From an uncultured Collinsella sp. (GTDB lineage Bacteria; Actinomycetota; Coriobacteriia; Coriobacteriales; Coriobacteriaceae), in NCBI GenBank assembly GCA_934655835.1, contig CAKUHM010000060.1, forward strand, positions 1 through 7,866: a stretch of DNA of 7,866 nt, in the 5' to 3' direction. Shown one piece after another: positions 1-6,350 of the stretch. Position 1 is the first letter of the stretch. Every line of letters begins with the position of its first letter. The notes below the pieces were generated by a model, which searched no databases, was not told the origin of the DNA, and saw only the letters and a list, made by a program, of their open reading frames with translations. A program made the position numbers and the translations under genes.

Positions 1-599
1 TACAGCTCGAGCGTGCCCACGCAATGCCCGCGCACGGTAAGCGGTGCGACAATACCGGCGCGCAGGCGCGGAAAGTAGCCACCCGTCTCGGTCGAGGCAT
101 CGCGCGAGAACACGCTTTGTTCACCGCTGTTGATCACGTTGAGCGTAGTCCGCAGCACCACCGGAGTTCCCGCGGGGCATTTTGCCGAGTCCTCGCCCCA
201 GCTTGCCAACACCTGCCTGCCGTCGGTAAAGCAGATGGCAGAGGCGATAGTTTCGGACAGGATGATCTTCGAGGCGCCCAGGGCAGCTTCGGGCGTAAGG
301 CCGCGCGACGTGTAGGCGAATATTTTTGAAGCGATGGCGAGCGTGCGGTCGGTTGCGCTCGATGTGAGATCGTCGGGAACGACAAAGACGTACGAGAAGA
401 AGAAGCACAGCATGACCAAGCCGGCAATGACGACAACGGCCGGAACGGGATTGGGATTATCGGTTAGATCCCAGATGAGCAGCAGGATAAGCAGCGGAAC
501 GACAATACCGAGCAAGATGGCTTGAACCACATGCTGAGCGGTACGAAAGACCTTGGTAGAGTTGCAGCTCTTGCCCAGAATCAGCCTATTGAGATCCAC
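1..599 (-). CDS. LytS-type sensor histidine kinase, N-terminal part (truncated by window edge)
   Basis: The open frame runs from the left edge without a stop, so the protein is incomplete; only its first 199 residues are visible. Residues about 24-43 and 53-75 are two strongly hydrophobic membrane segments. From about residue 83 to the edge the sequence matches the GAF domain of LytS/YehU-type sensor kinases: a helix with TSRGLTPEAA, then AICFTDGRQVLASWG, and the closing strand IVAPLTVRGHCVGTLELY. The kinase part would lie outside the window. The start is a choice: GTG at 599 has AAGGGG 6 bases upstream, whereas ATG at 605 abuts that motif directly and ATG at 629 has no ribosome site. True LytS proteins carry a larger multi-helix membrane domain, so this is a shorter two-helix version. 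It could also be a GAF protein with another output domain. The family call is from residue pattern only; the ligand is unknown. Confidence 0.68.
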   Translation of the reverse strand, partial: MDLNRLILGKSCNSTKVFRTAQHVVQAILLGIVVPLLILLLIWDLTDNPNPVPAVVVIAGLVMLCFFFSYVFVVPDDLTSSATDRTLAIASKIFAYTSRGLTPEAALGASKIILSETIASAICFTDGRQVLASWGEDSAKCPAGTPVVLRTTLNVINSGEQSVFSRDASTETGGYFPRLRAGIVAPLTVRGHCVGTLEL

Positions 600-637
600 C
601 GTCATCCCCTTCTTACTGACGCACCCCATAGCAATAA

Positions 638-659
638 AGAGGGCCGCAAGCGACCCTCT
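638..659 (-). terminator. Intrinsic terminator after the amidohydrolase gene
   Basis: Read on the minus strand, GAGGGTCGC and GCGGCCCTC form a stem of about 8 bp, including one G-U pair, capped by a CUUG tetraloop and followed by TTTATT. The G-U pair is intact only in the minus-strand RNA (a C-A mismatch on plus), which fixes the direction. It lies about 60 bases after the amidohydrolase stop and about 40 bases before the LytS-like start. Confidence 0.72.
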
Positions 660-662
660 CCA

Positions 663-675
663 TTGCATTATGCAA
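663..675. promoter_or_regulatory. 13-bp palindrome overlapping a candidate -10 of the LytS-like gene
   Basis: TTGCATTATGCAA is a perfect palindrome with a single central base. On the minus strand it contains CATAAT, one base from the consensus -10, but the -35 region about 16 bases upstream (TGTAAA) is poor. If used, transcription would start at the edge of the terminator hairpin, placing the hairpin in the leader of the LytS-like mRNA. It could be an operator over a promoter or a chance palindrome. Confidence 0.3.
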
Positions 676-717
676 TCAAATACTGTGTTTTACATCCAGC
701 CATCGATGAACGGTAGC

Positions 718-1995
718 TTAGGCGCTGTACTTGTTTGCCTCGCCGAAGGTACCGGCCTCGACAATCCAGCCGTCCTTCATGATGACGTCCATGTTGTCGG
801 TGTTGAGCACGTGGATGTCGGCGGCGACGTCACCGTTGACAACCAGCAGGTCGGCGCACTTGCCGGCCTCGATGGAACCGGTCTCGTCCTCGATGTGGCA
901 CATCTTGGCACCGTTGAGGGTGGCGCAGGTGATGGTCTCGACCGGGGTGAAGCCGATCTTGTCGACGAACTCGTACATCTCCTCGATGGAGCAGGTGCCA
1001 TACGGGGTGACGAAGGAGAAGGAGTCGGAGCCGATCGTCATGACGACGCCGCGCTTCTTGGCCTCGCGCAGGCAGTCGTAGTTGCGCTGCAGCTCCTTCT
1101 CGACCAGGGTGCCCTCGTACTTGTCGTGCAGCTCGGGGACGTAGACGGGCGGATAGGTGGCGTACCAGGTGGGCAGGAAGGCGATCGTCGGGGTGAAGAA
1201 GGTGCCCTGCTCGGCCATGAGGTCCATGGTGCGCTCATCGATATCGAAGCCGTGAATCAGCTGCTCGCAGCCAAAGCGAACGGAATCGTAGGCAGCGGCG
1301 TGGTTGTTGTAGCAGTGACTCCACACGGGGATGCCGACCATCTTTGCCTCTTCGACCACAGCCTGGATCTCCTCGGAGCAGTAATGCTGGTCGCGACCGG
1401 AGTCCCAGCGCCAGATGCCGCCACCGGTAGCCCAGATCTTGATGGCATCGGGGTTCTCGCGCAGGCGACGACGGACGGCCTTGCGCAGATCCCAAGGACC
1501 ATCGACCTGGTCGCCCCAGGGGTGGGATTCCTTGTTGAGCTCCTGGGTGCAGTGGTGGGAGTCACCGTGACCGGCAACGCGGCAGAAGCCGAGGCCGGTG
1601 GCCAGAACGCGCGGGCCCTTAAAGACGCCCTTGTCGATGCAGTCACGGATCTGGATACCAAAGCGGCCGATCTCGCAGACGGTGGTGAGGCCGTGGGTAA
1701 GGCAGTCGTAGGCCTGCTTGACGGCGACGGCCTGCTTCTCGAGGAGCGGCTGCATGACCCAATCGGTGTCATCGTCGGTCAGGTTACCCGAGAAGTGCAG
1801 ATGGGTGTCGATCAGGCCGGGAAGGACGGTCTTGCCGGCGGCGTCGATAACCTCAACGCCCTCGGGAAGGTCCTGCATAGCACCGGCATACTCGATCTTG
1901 CCGTTGTCGTCGACGAGAACGAGGGAGTTCTCGACCGGCTCGGCACCGGTACCGTCGATGAGCTTGCCGCCAACGATTGCATACTTAGTGGACAT
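718..1995 (-). CDS. Metal-dependent amidohydrolase (prolidase / imidazolonepropionase-like)
   Basis: A 425-residue cytosolic hydrolase of the amidohydrolase superfamily, full length for the group. The TIM-barrel metal ligands are all visible: HxH in DTHLHF (H65, H67), a lysine in IKIWATGGG (K186, the usual carboxylated bridging lysine), H227 in VWSHCYNNH, H248 in LIHGFD and D324 in IGSDS. The N-terminal strand block (IVGGKLIDGTG, then VLPGLIDTHLH) and the C-terminal block (GSIEAGKCADLLVVNGD) form the small beta-sandwich typical of the family. KIWATGG resembles Xaa-Pro dipeptidase-like and imidazolonepropionase-like members that cleave peptide or cyclic amide bonds; the substrate cannot be read from sequence. 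ATG 1995 has a strong AAGGAGGA ribosome site. It lies 131 bases behind the APC permease on the same strand, suggesting one transcript that imports and then hydrolyses a shared substrate. Confidence 0.9.
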   Translation of the reverse strand: MSTKYAIVGGKLIDGTGAEPVENSLVLVDDNGKIEYAGAMQDLPEGVEVIDAAGKTVLPGLIDTHLHFSGNLTDDDTDWVMQPLLEKQAVAVKQAYDCLTHGLTTVCEIGRFGIQIRDCIDKGVFKGPRVLATGLGFCRVAGHGDSHHCTQELNKESHPWGDQVDGPWDLRKAVRRRLRENPDAIKIWATGGGIWRWDSGRDQHYCSEEIQAVVEEAKMVGIPVWSHCYNNHAAAYDSVRFGCEQLIHGFDIDERTMDLMAEQGTFFTPTIAFLPTWYATYPPVYVPELHDKYEGTLVEKELQRNYDCLREAKKRGVVMTIGSDSFSFVTPYGTCSIEEMYEFVDKIGFTPVETITCATLNGAKMCHIEDETGSIEAGKCADLLVVNGDVAADIHVLNTDNMDVIMKDGWIVEAGTFGEANKYSA

Positions 1996-2077
1996 GGTTC
2001 CTCCTTATGGATCCATATAGTGGGCGAGGCCGTGTTGGGTTAAGGCCTCACAAAGCTACCCAAGTGGTGCCGGGTTC

Positions 2078-2106
2078 GGTGCGCGGGAGAGAGGGTCCCG
2101 CGCACC
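2078..2106. repeat. Stable hairpin between permease and amidohydrolase genes
   Basis: GGTGCGCGGGA and TCCCGCGCACC form a perfect 11-bp GC-rich stem with a 7-base loop, 20 bases past the permease stop. On the minus strand it is followed by GAACCCGG with no T run, so it is not a normal intrinsic terminator. It may protect the permease mRNA 3' end, stall polymerase, or set the ratio of the two gene products. Confidence 0.6.
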
Positions 2107-2126
2107 CGATCCGCCCCGGCTCGGCG

Positions 2127-3578
2127 TTACTTTTTGCGGGAATTGGTGAAAGCCATGAGGGCCAGGCCAATAGTCAACCAGCCGATCACGATGCTCCACT
2201 CCACCATGTTGAGGGAGGCGGGAGAGAACGGAATCACGAGCAGGCCGATGATGATGGCGCAGGCAGCGATAGCGAGGCCGATGCCGAACTTGCCGCCGGG
2301 AACTTCGTAGGGACGAGGCAGGTCGGGCTCGGTGAAGCGCATGCGCAGGCAGGCGAGGGCGACCATGCCGCAGGAGAAGATGAAGGCGAGAGCCGACACG
2401 TTGGTCAGAGGGATGAGCATGTTCTTGCCCAGGAACGGACCGATGACGGTGATGACGCCCAGGACGACGCAGGCGAGCTTGGGAGCGCCGGACTTGGGGT
2501 CGACCTCGGCGAATTTCTCGGGCAGCTGGCCCTTGCGGCCCATGGCGAGCATGATGCGGCTCGTGGCGCCGTAGAAGGAGTTCATCGGGCCCATGGGTCC
2601 AAGCGTGGCGATGACGAGCATGGCCAGGTACAGAAGCATGTTGATGCCCTTGAGGCAGGCAAGCGCGGGAACCGGGCTCTTAACAAACTCATGCCAGTCG
2701 AGGATGGTGCCGAACGAGTAGATGCAGACCATGTAGAAGCCGCCGGCGGCCAGCAGGGCCAGGGAGATGATCTTGCCGAACTTGTTCCAGTTGAGACCCT
2801 CGGCTGCTTCCTCAGCCTGCTGAGGAATGGTGTCGAAACCGGCGTAGAAGAACGGGGTCAGAACCAGGACCGACACGATGCCGGCGAACAGGCTGGTGCT
2901 CTCGGTAGCAGCCTTGCCGCCACCAGCGCCGGCGACCTGGGAGAACACGGGCATGGCGTTGTCCGGCGAGCCAGTGAACAGCGAGACACCCATGGCGAGC
3001 AGCATGCCGCAGAGCAGGGCCTTGGTCAGGAAGGCCTGGAGCTTGGCGGCCGAGCTGGCGCCGCGGAAGTTGAGGAAGATGACGTAGACTGCAAAGCCGA
3101 GCGCGATCAGCGTCGGGAACAGGTAAACGTCAGCGCCCAGGATGGTATAGAGCTTGACGGCACGCAGCCACTCAAGACCGGGCAGGCTGCCGAACATCTC
3201 GGACACGAGGGTCGAGATGGCGATGGCCTCCCACGGGCACAGGATGCCGTTGCCCAGGGCCAAAAGCCATCCGGTGATGTAGCTCAGCGTACGGCCAAAG
3301 CTACGATCGACATACTCGACGATGCCGCCCGAGATGGGGATAGCAGCCGTGAGCTCACCGAAAACAGCTCCGACGGGCACGAGGAAGATTGCACCCAAGA
3401 GGAATGCGATCATAGCGGGAACGGGACCGCCGCCCACGACCATCCAGTCGCCGACCTGCAGAACCCAGCCAGTTCCGATGATGGCGCCGAAACCGATGGT
3501 GAAGAAGTTCCAGAGCGAAAGCGTTTTCTTCATGCCGCCGTTACCTTCGACTGCAACCTCTGCGTTCTTGTCCGCCAT
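2127..3578 (-). CDS. APC-family amino acid permease
   Basis: A 483-residue integral membrane protein of the amino acid-polyamine-organocation superfamily; length and about 12 hydrophobic segments fit. The first helix carries GFGAIIGTGW (residues 29-38), the unwound substrate-binding motif of the family. Other family marks are GELTAAIPISGGIVEYV (74-90), FYAGFDTIPQQAEEA (244-258, near helix 6) and the C-terminal loop EPDLPRPYEVPGG (417-429). It should import an amino acid or amine by cation symport or exchange; specificity is not readable. ATG 3578 is preceded by AAGGAGGGG with good spacing, and the leader holds a small hairpin. It is followed by the amidohydrolase on the same strand, so the likely substrate is whatever that enzyme cleaves, or its product. 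An antiporter role exporting the product is an alternative. Confidence 0.92.
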   Translation of the reverse strand: MADKNAEVAVEGNGGMKKTLSLWNFFTIGFGAIIGTGWVLQVGDWMVVGGGPVPAMIAFLLGAIFLVPVGAVFGELTAAIPISGGIVEYVDRSFGRTLSYITGWLLALGNGILCPWEAIAISTLVSEMFGSLPGLEWLRAVKLYTILGADVYLFPTLIALGFAVYVIFLNFRGASSAAKLQAFLTKALLCGMLLAMGVSLFTGSPDNAMPVFSQVAGAGGGKAATESTSLFAGIVSVLVLTPFFYAGFDTIPQQAEEAAEGLNWNKFGKIISLALLAAGGFYMVCIYSFGTILDWHEFVKSPVPALACLKGINMLLYLAMLVIATLGPMGPMNSFYGATSRIMLAMGRKGQLPEKFAEVDPKSGAPKLACVVLGVITVIGPFLGKNMLIPLTNVSALAFIFSCGMVALACLRMRFTEPDLPRPYEVPGGKFGIGLAIAACAIIIGLLVIPFSPASLNMVEWSIVIGWLTIGLALMAFTNSRKK

Positions 3579-3933
3579 TGTTCCCCTCCTTTCCTTATTG
3601 ACGCCTCTTTGGCGTCACCCCTTGCGCGGTCTGTTTTGCCGCGCGCTTTTATTTCGTGGCTTTAAGATACGGCCTTGGCACAGCAGCGCCGCTTGTGGCT
3701 CGACCGAAGGCAGAACTGCAAAACGAGCGGCGCCGTTTTTGGGACGAACGGCGGAAGACGTCATTCGTCTTGGACGCTTTCATCTTGTCTGCTTTTGAAG
3801 ACCTGTTGCCGTGACGCTTGGCCGCGGCGCGGCAACGTTCATACCATTTGTCAGGCTTTTGGCGCACATACCCATGTGTCGTGCATCTTTTTATGTAGGA
3901 TAGACAAGTTACACATGAGGCAAGGTGATTCGA
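3579..3933. other. Divergent intergenic region with clustered hairpins
   Basis: This 355-bp spacer must carry promoters for both the permease (minus) and the C39-like peptidase (plus). I found no consensus -35/-10 pair in either direction. It contains several hairpins: 3600-3616, 3624-3644, 3720-3739 (AAAACG with CGTTTT, followed by T's on plus and by TTTT on minus) and 3805-3836 (GTTGCCG with CGGCAAC plus an inner CGC/GCG). Near the peptidase gene, CACAT/ATGTG (3865-3878) and CATGTGT/ACACATG (3873-3879 with 3911-3917) give two competing pairings. Open frames crossing it lack ribosome sites and I do not call a gene. A small RNA is possible. Confidence 0.45.
3600..3616 (-). promoter_or_regulatory. 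Leader hairpin just upstream of the permease ribosome site
   Basis: GACGCC and GGCGTC pair as a 6-bp stem with a 5-base loop, ending about 8 bases before the permease Shine-Dalgarno (3583-3591). A second GC stem (GCGCGG at 3624-3629 with CCGCGC at 3639-3644) lies directly beyond. Both would sit in the permease 5' leader. No regulator site is recognisable. Confidence 0.4.
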
Positions 3934-4935
3934 ATGGCATACGGATACAATGACGGCGACCAACGGCCACAAAGCGTGCGCCTTGCCGGCCGCACCACGC
4001 CAACGCCCAGAAGCACCTCCGACAACAACAACCCGCAGCGCCCCCAAGAACAGCTCGGGGCTTCTTCGCGGAAACAAAGCCGTACCGTGCAGCAGTCAGA
4101 CCGCGTGAGTACGAGCACACGCCAACGCCAGACCGACACATCGCAGCCACGCCGCTACGATCGCCGTAAGACCGACTACTACGTTAAGCGCTCCTTTTCG
4201 CGACCTCAACGCGATCGCGGCAATTCCGCCCCTCGCCCCGCGTCGCACACCACAAGCCACGCGCTTCCGGCCCGCCGCCTACGCCTTGCGTTTTGCTCCA
4301 TCGCCGCCTGCCTCGTCTTTGTGTTTTTGGGATCCTGTATCTCCCACGGATCAGCCGGTCTTGAGCCCACTGCCGAGGACAAGCTGCTTAAAGCTCCCGT
4401 CGCGCCCGGCTACTCATTTGCCTTTTCGACCCCGCGCTCGCAATGGCAGGCCGGCACCATGCCCCACATCTACCAAATTGACCCCGCATGGTCGGAGCTG
4501 CCCTATGCCGGTGGCACTATTCGCGAAAACGCTTGCGGTCCCACTTGCCTCACCATGGTTTATATCTTTAAGACCGGCCATACCGATAAGACGCCGGTCG
4601 ATATATGCGCACTGGCCGAAGCCGGCAACTACGCCCCCACTGGTGCCACCGAGTGGTCGTTTATGACAAGCGGTGCGTGGCAGCTGGGGCTCAACGGAAC
4701 ACAGCTCTATAACGATCGCGAATCGATTACCCAAGCACTTCGCTCGGGTGCGCCCGTCATCGCCGCAGTGCGCCCCGGCACGTTTACCAACGTAGGCCAC
4801 TATATCGTGCTCCACGGCATCGACGATGCCAACCAGATTGGCGTCTACGACCCCAACTCGGCCAGCCGCAGCGCCCGCCGCTGGGGCGTGGTGGAGGTCC
4901 TCAACGAAATCGAAGCCATGTGGGCCTACTACTAG
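3934..4935 (+). CDS. Membrane-anchored C39-like cysteine peptidase
   Basis: A 333-residue protein. Residues 1-114 are polar, rich in Gln, Arg, Ser, Thr and Pro, and look disordered and basic. Residues about 116-134 form a single hydrophobic segment ending FLGSC (C135), which also resembles a lipobox. The rest is a C39-like (papain-fold) domain: QIDPAWSELPYAGGTI (Q181 a candidate oxyanion residue), catalytic C201 in ENACGPTCLTMVY, H289 in VGHYIVLHGID, and D306 in GVYDPNS. This places the enzyme outside the membrane with the basic tail inside, a type II topology. Peptidases of this group trim peptides or wall-associated proteins; the target is unknown. Start: ATG 3934 has AAGGTGAT 5 bases upstream; the in-frame GTG at 3925 lies within that motif. 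The gene stands alone on its strand, and its TAG stop lies inside the following palindromic repeat. Confidence 0.85.
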   Translation: MAYGYNDGDQRPQSVRLAGRTTPTPRSTSDNNNPQRPQEQLGASSRKQSRTVQQSDRVSTSTRQRQTDTSQPRRYDRRKTDYYVKRSFSRPQRDRGNSAPRPASHTTSHALPARRLRLAFCSIAACLVFVFLGSCISHGSAGLEPTAEDKLLKAPVAPGYSFAFSTPRSQWQAGTMPHIYQIDPAWSELPYAGGTIRENACGPTCLTMVYIFKTGHTDKTPVDICALAEAGNYAPTGATEWSFMTSGAWQLGLNGTQLYNDRESITQALRSGAPVIAAVRPGTFTNVGHYIVLHGIDDANQIGVYDPNSASRSARRWGVVEVLNEIEAMWAYY

Positions 4936-5176
4936 TCATTGGGCACTCATTGGGGACAGACTTAAATGAGTGGCCCCAGACTGCCCGGAACTGCCGGCAC
5001 GGAAGGCGCATCCCGCTTTGAAGTTCGATAGCGGGATGCGCTTTCCGTTAGCGGCCTGCTTGGGAAACTGAGAGCCACTTTTCGGCATATTTCCGGGATG
5101 CATTTTCCGGTTGAGGGCCTCAAAGGAAACTGCACCCGTTTTGGACTACTCATTTAAGTCTGTCCCCAATGACTAG
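4932..5176. repeat. 245-bp palindromic element (MITE / REP-like)
   Basis: The right arm (5148-5176, 29 bases, ending CCCCAATGACTAG) is the exact reverse complement of the left arm (4932-4971) once an 11-base insertion in the left arm is removed. Both ends read CTAG. The arms contain GGGGACAGACTTAAATGAGT, the style of terminal sequence I associate with repeats mobilised by REP-associated (IS200-like) tyrosine transposases; that link is from memory. The interior holds a strong 18-bp hairpin and a diverged direct repeat of about 62 bases. No open frame inside resembles a transposase, so it would move only in trans. It starts within the stop codon of the peptidase gene and ends just before the arcC terminator. 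Confidence 0.7.
5000..5047. repeat. 18-bp inverted repeat inside the palindromic element
   Basis: CGGAAGGCGCATCCCGCT (5000-5017) pairs with AGCGGGATGCGCTTTCCG (5030-5047), with a single G-U position and a 12-base loop. Part of the right arm, GGGATGCGCTTTCCG (5033-5047), recurs in diverged form as GGGATGCATTTTCCG at 5096-5110, opening a second copy of the surrounding block. Confidence 0.75.
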
Positions 5177-5188
5177 GTGAATAGCAAA

Positions 5189-5218
5189 AGCCCCGCAGTC
5201 GGAGCGGACTGCGGGGCT
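5189..5218 (-). terminator. Intrinsic terminator of arcC
   Basis: AGCCCCGCAGTC and GACTGCGGGGCT form a perfect 12-bp stem with a 6-base loop, followed on the minus strand by TTTTGCT. It lies 65 bases past the arcC stop. A second hairpin, GTGGGCGC with GCGCCCAC (5238-5261), lies between them without a T run and may protect the mRNA end. Confidence 0.85.
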
Positions 5219-5283
5219 CATGAAGAGAGGCTAGTTTGTGGGCGCTCTGCCTGGCGCCCACGAGAGAGGCAACAGAGTAGAGA

Positions 5284-6246
5284 CTACTCGTGGATGCGAG
5301 TACCGGAGAGGCCGGCCATGGTCTCGGCAGCCTTGTCCAGAGCACCGATGATGCAGGTGCGGCCCTTGCGGGAACGGGCGAACTTGATGGCAGCGCGGAC
5401 CTTGGGCTCCATGGAGCCCTTGCCGAACTGGCCCTCGTCGGCCAGGCGCTCGGCCTCGTCGGCGGTGAGGTCCTCGAGCTCCTCCTGGTTGGGCTTGCCG
5501 AAGTTGATGGCGACATGCTCAACGGCGGTCAGCAGGAACAGGACGTCGGCGTCGCAGTCCTCGGCCAGCAGCTCGCCGCCCAGGTCCTTGTCGATGACGG
5601 CGGGAACGCCCTTGTAGCAGCCCTTGTTCTCGTAGTCGCGGACGACGGGGATGCCGCCGCCACCGCAGGCGATGACGATGAACTCGTTGTCGAGCAGGTT
5701 GAGGATGGAGTCGGCCTCGACGATCTTCTTGGGATCGGGGGAGGCGACGACGCGACGCCAGCCGCGGCCGGAATCCTCGACGAAGACCTTGGAGGGATCC
5801 TCGGCCATGAACTCCTTGGCCTGCTCCTCGGTGTAGAAGGGGCCGATCGGCTTGGTCGGGTTCTTGAACGCGGGATCGTCGGGATCGCACTCGATCTGGG
5901 TGACGACGGTAGCGGCGTGCCAACGCTTATAGCGCTTGTGCATCTCGCGGCCGATGCCCTGCTGCAGGTGATAACCAATGTAGCCCTGGGACATGGCGCC
6001 GCACTCGGGCAGCGGCATCTCGGGGGTGCCGATGGCGTCGTGGGCAGCGGCGAAGGCGTTCTGGATCATGCCGACCTGCGGGCCGTTGCCGTGGGTGATG
6101 ATGATCTCGTTACCCTGCTCGATAAGACCAAGGAGAGCGTGGGCGGTGTTGCCCACGGCCTCGATCTGCTCGACGGGGTTGTTGCCGAGGGCGTTGCCGC
6201 CAAGGGCGACGACAATACGATCGGGCTTGCCAAGAGGCTTAGACAT
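5284..6246 (-). CDS. arcC: Carbamate kinase
   Basis: A 320-residue cytosolic enzyme that transfers phosphate from carbamoyl phosphate to ADP, giving ATP, CO2 and ammonia. Length fits the family. Motifs in order: VVALGGNAL (12-20), THGNGPQVG (51-59), KPIGPFYTEEQAK (132-144, the carbamate-kinase-specific lid region), RGWRRVVASPDPKKIVE (161-177), IACGGGGIPVV (192-202), VIDKDLGGELLA (218-229), TAVEHVAINFGKPNQ (240-254) and QFGKGSMEPKVRAAIKFA (273-290). ATG 6246 was chosen because AAAGGA lies about 9 bases upstream; the frame extends 12 codons further, but those residues are atypical. No arginine deiminase, ornithine or putrescine carbamoyltransferase gene lies in this window, so its carbamoyl phosphate source is elsewhere or unusual. 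It is probably monocistronic here, with its own promoter region and terminator. Confidence 0.95.
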   Translation of the reverse strand: MSKPLGKPDRIVVALGGNALGNNPVEQIEAVGNTAHALLGLIEQGNEIIITHGNGPQVGMIQNAFAAAHDAIGTPEMPLPECGAMSQGYIGYHLQQGIGREMHKRYKRWHAATVVTQIECDPDDPAFKNPTKPIGPFYTEEQAKEFMAEDPSKVFVEDSGRGWRRVVASPDPKKIVEADSILNLLDNEFIVIACGGGGIPVVRDYENKGCYKGVPAVIDKDLGGELLAEDCDADVLFLLTAVEHVAINFGKPNQEELEDLTADEAERLADEGQFGKGSMEPKVRAAIKFARSRKGRTCIIGALDKAAETMAGLSGTRIHE

Positions 6247-6321
6247 TGCTGGAATCCTTTCTGTAAAAGGCCTACAACCCATTAATAACCCGTGTCCGTG
6301 CGATACGCGAGTTTATTAAGG

Positions 6322-6350
6322 TTTATATTCTCTTTATCGCTCATTTTATT
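6322..6350 (-). promoter_or_regulatory. arcC: Candidate arcC promoter
   Basis: On the minus strand TATAAA (6322-6327) in a very AT-rich stretch is a reasonable -10, about 75 bases before the arcC start. The hexamer 17 bases upstream (AATAAA, 6345-6350) is a poor -35, so the assignment is weak and may need an activator. Confidence 0.28.

Noticed and set aside
24..436. Several short open frames on both strands near the left edge
   Set aside because: All are out of frame with the uninterrupted minus-strand LytS-like reading frame, which has membrane segments and a GAF domain.
553..2043. 496-codon open frame on plus opposite the amidohydrolase
   Set aside because: It is antisense to a gene with intact catalytic motifs, is a low-complexity Gly/Val/Asp/Leu-rich translation, and has no ribosome site; it reflects GC-rich codon periodicity.
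2007..3665. 552-codon open frame on plus opposite the permease
   Set aside because: Its product is a Gly/Glu/Asp/His-rich mirror of hydrophobic codons with no domain, and it runs through both genes' control regions without a ribosome site.
3925..3933. GTG 3925 as start of the C39-like gene
   Set aside because: It lies inside the AAGGTGAT ribosome-binding motif, which correctly spaces to ATG 3934.
3649..4077. 142-residue Arg/Lys-rich open frame on minus overlapping the peptidase start
   Set aside because: No ribosome site, no recognisable domain, and it overlaps a well-supported gene and its leader.
4932..5176. CRISPR array or integron attachment site as an explanation for the repeats
   Set aside because: There are no regularly spaced identical direct repeats with variable spacers, and no integrase or cas gene; the structure is a single inverted-repeat element.
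5290..6285. 331-codon open frame on plus opposite arcC
   Set aside because: Antisense shadow with repetitive Leu/Gly/Asp/Val composition; arcC on the other strand is unmistakable.
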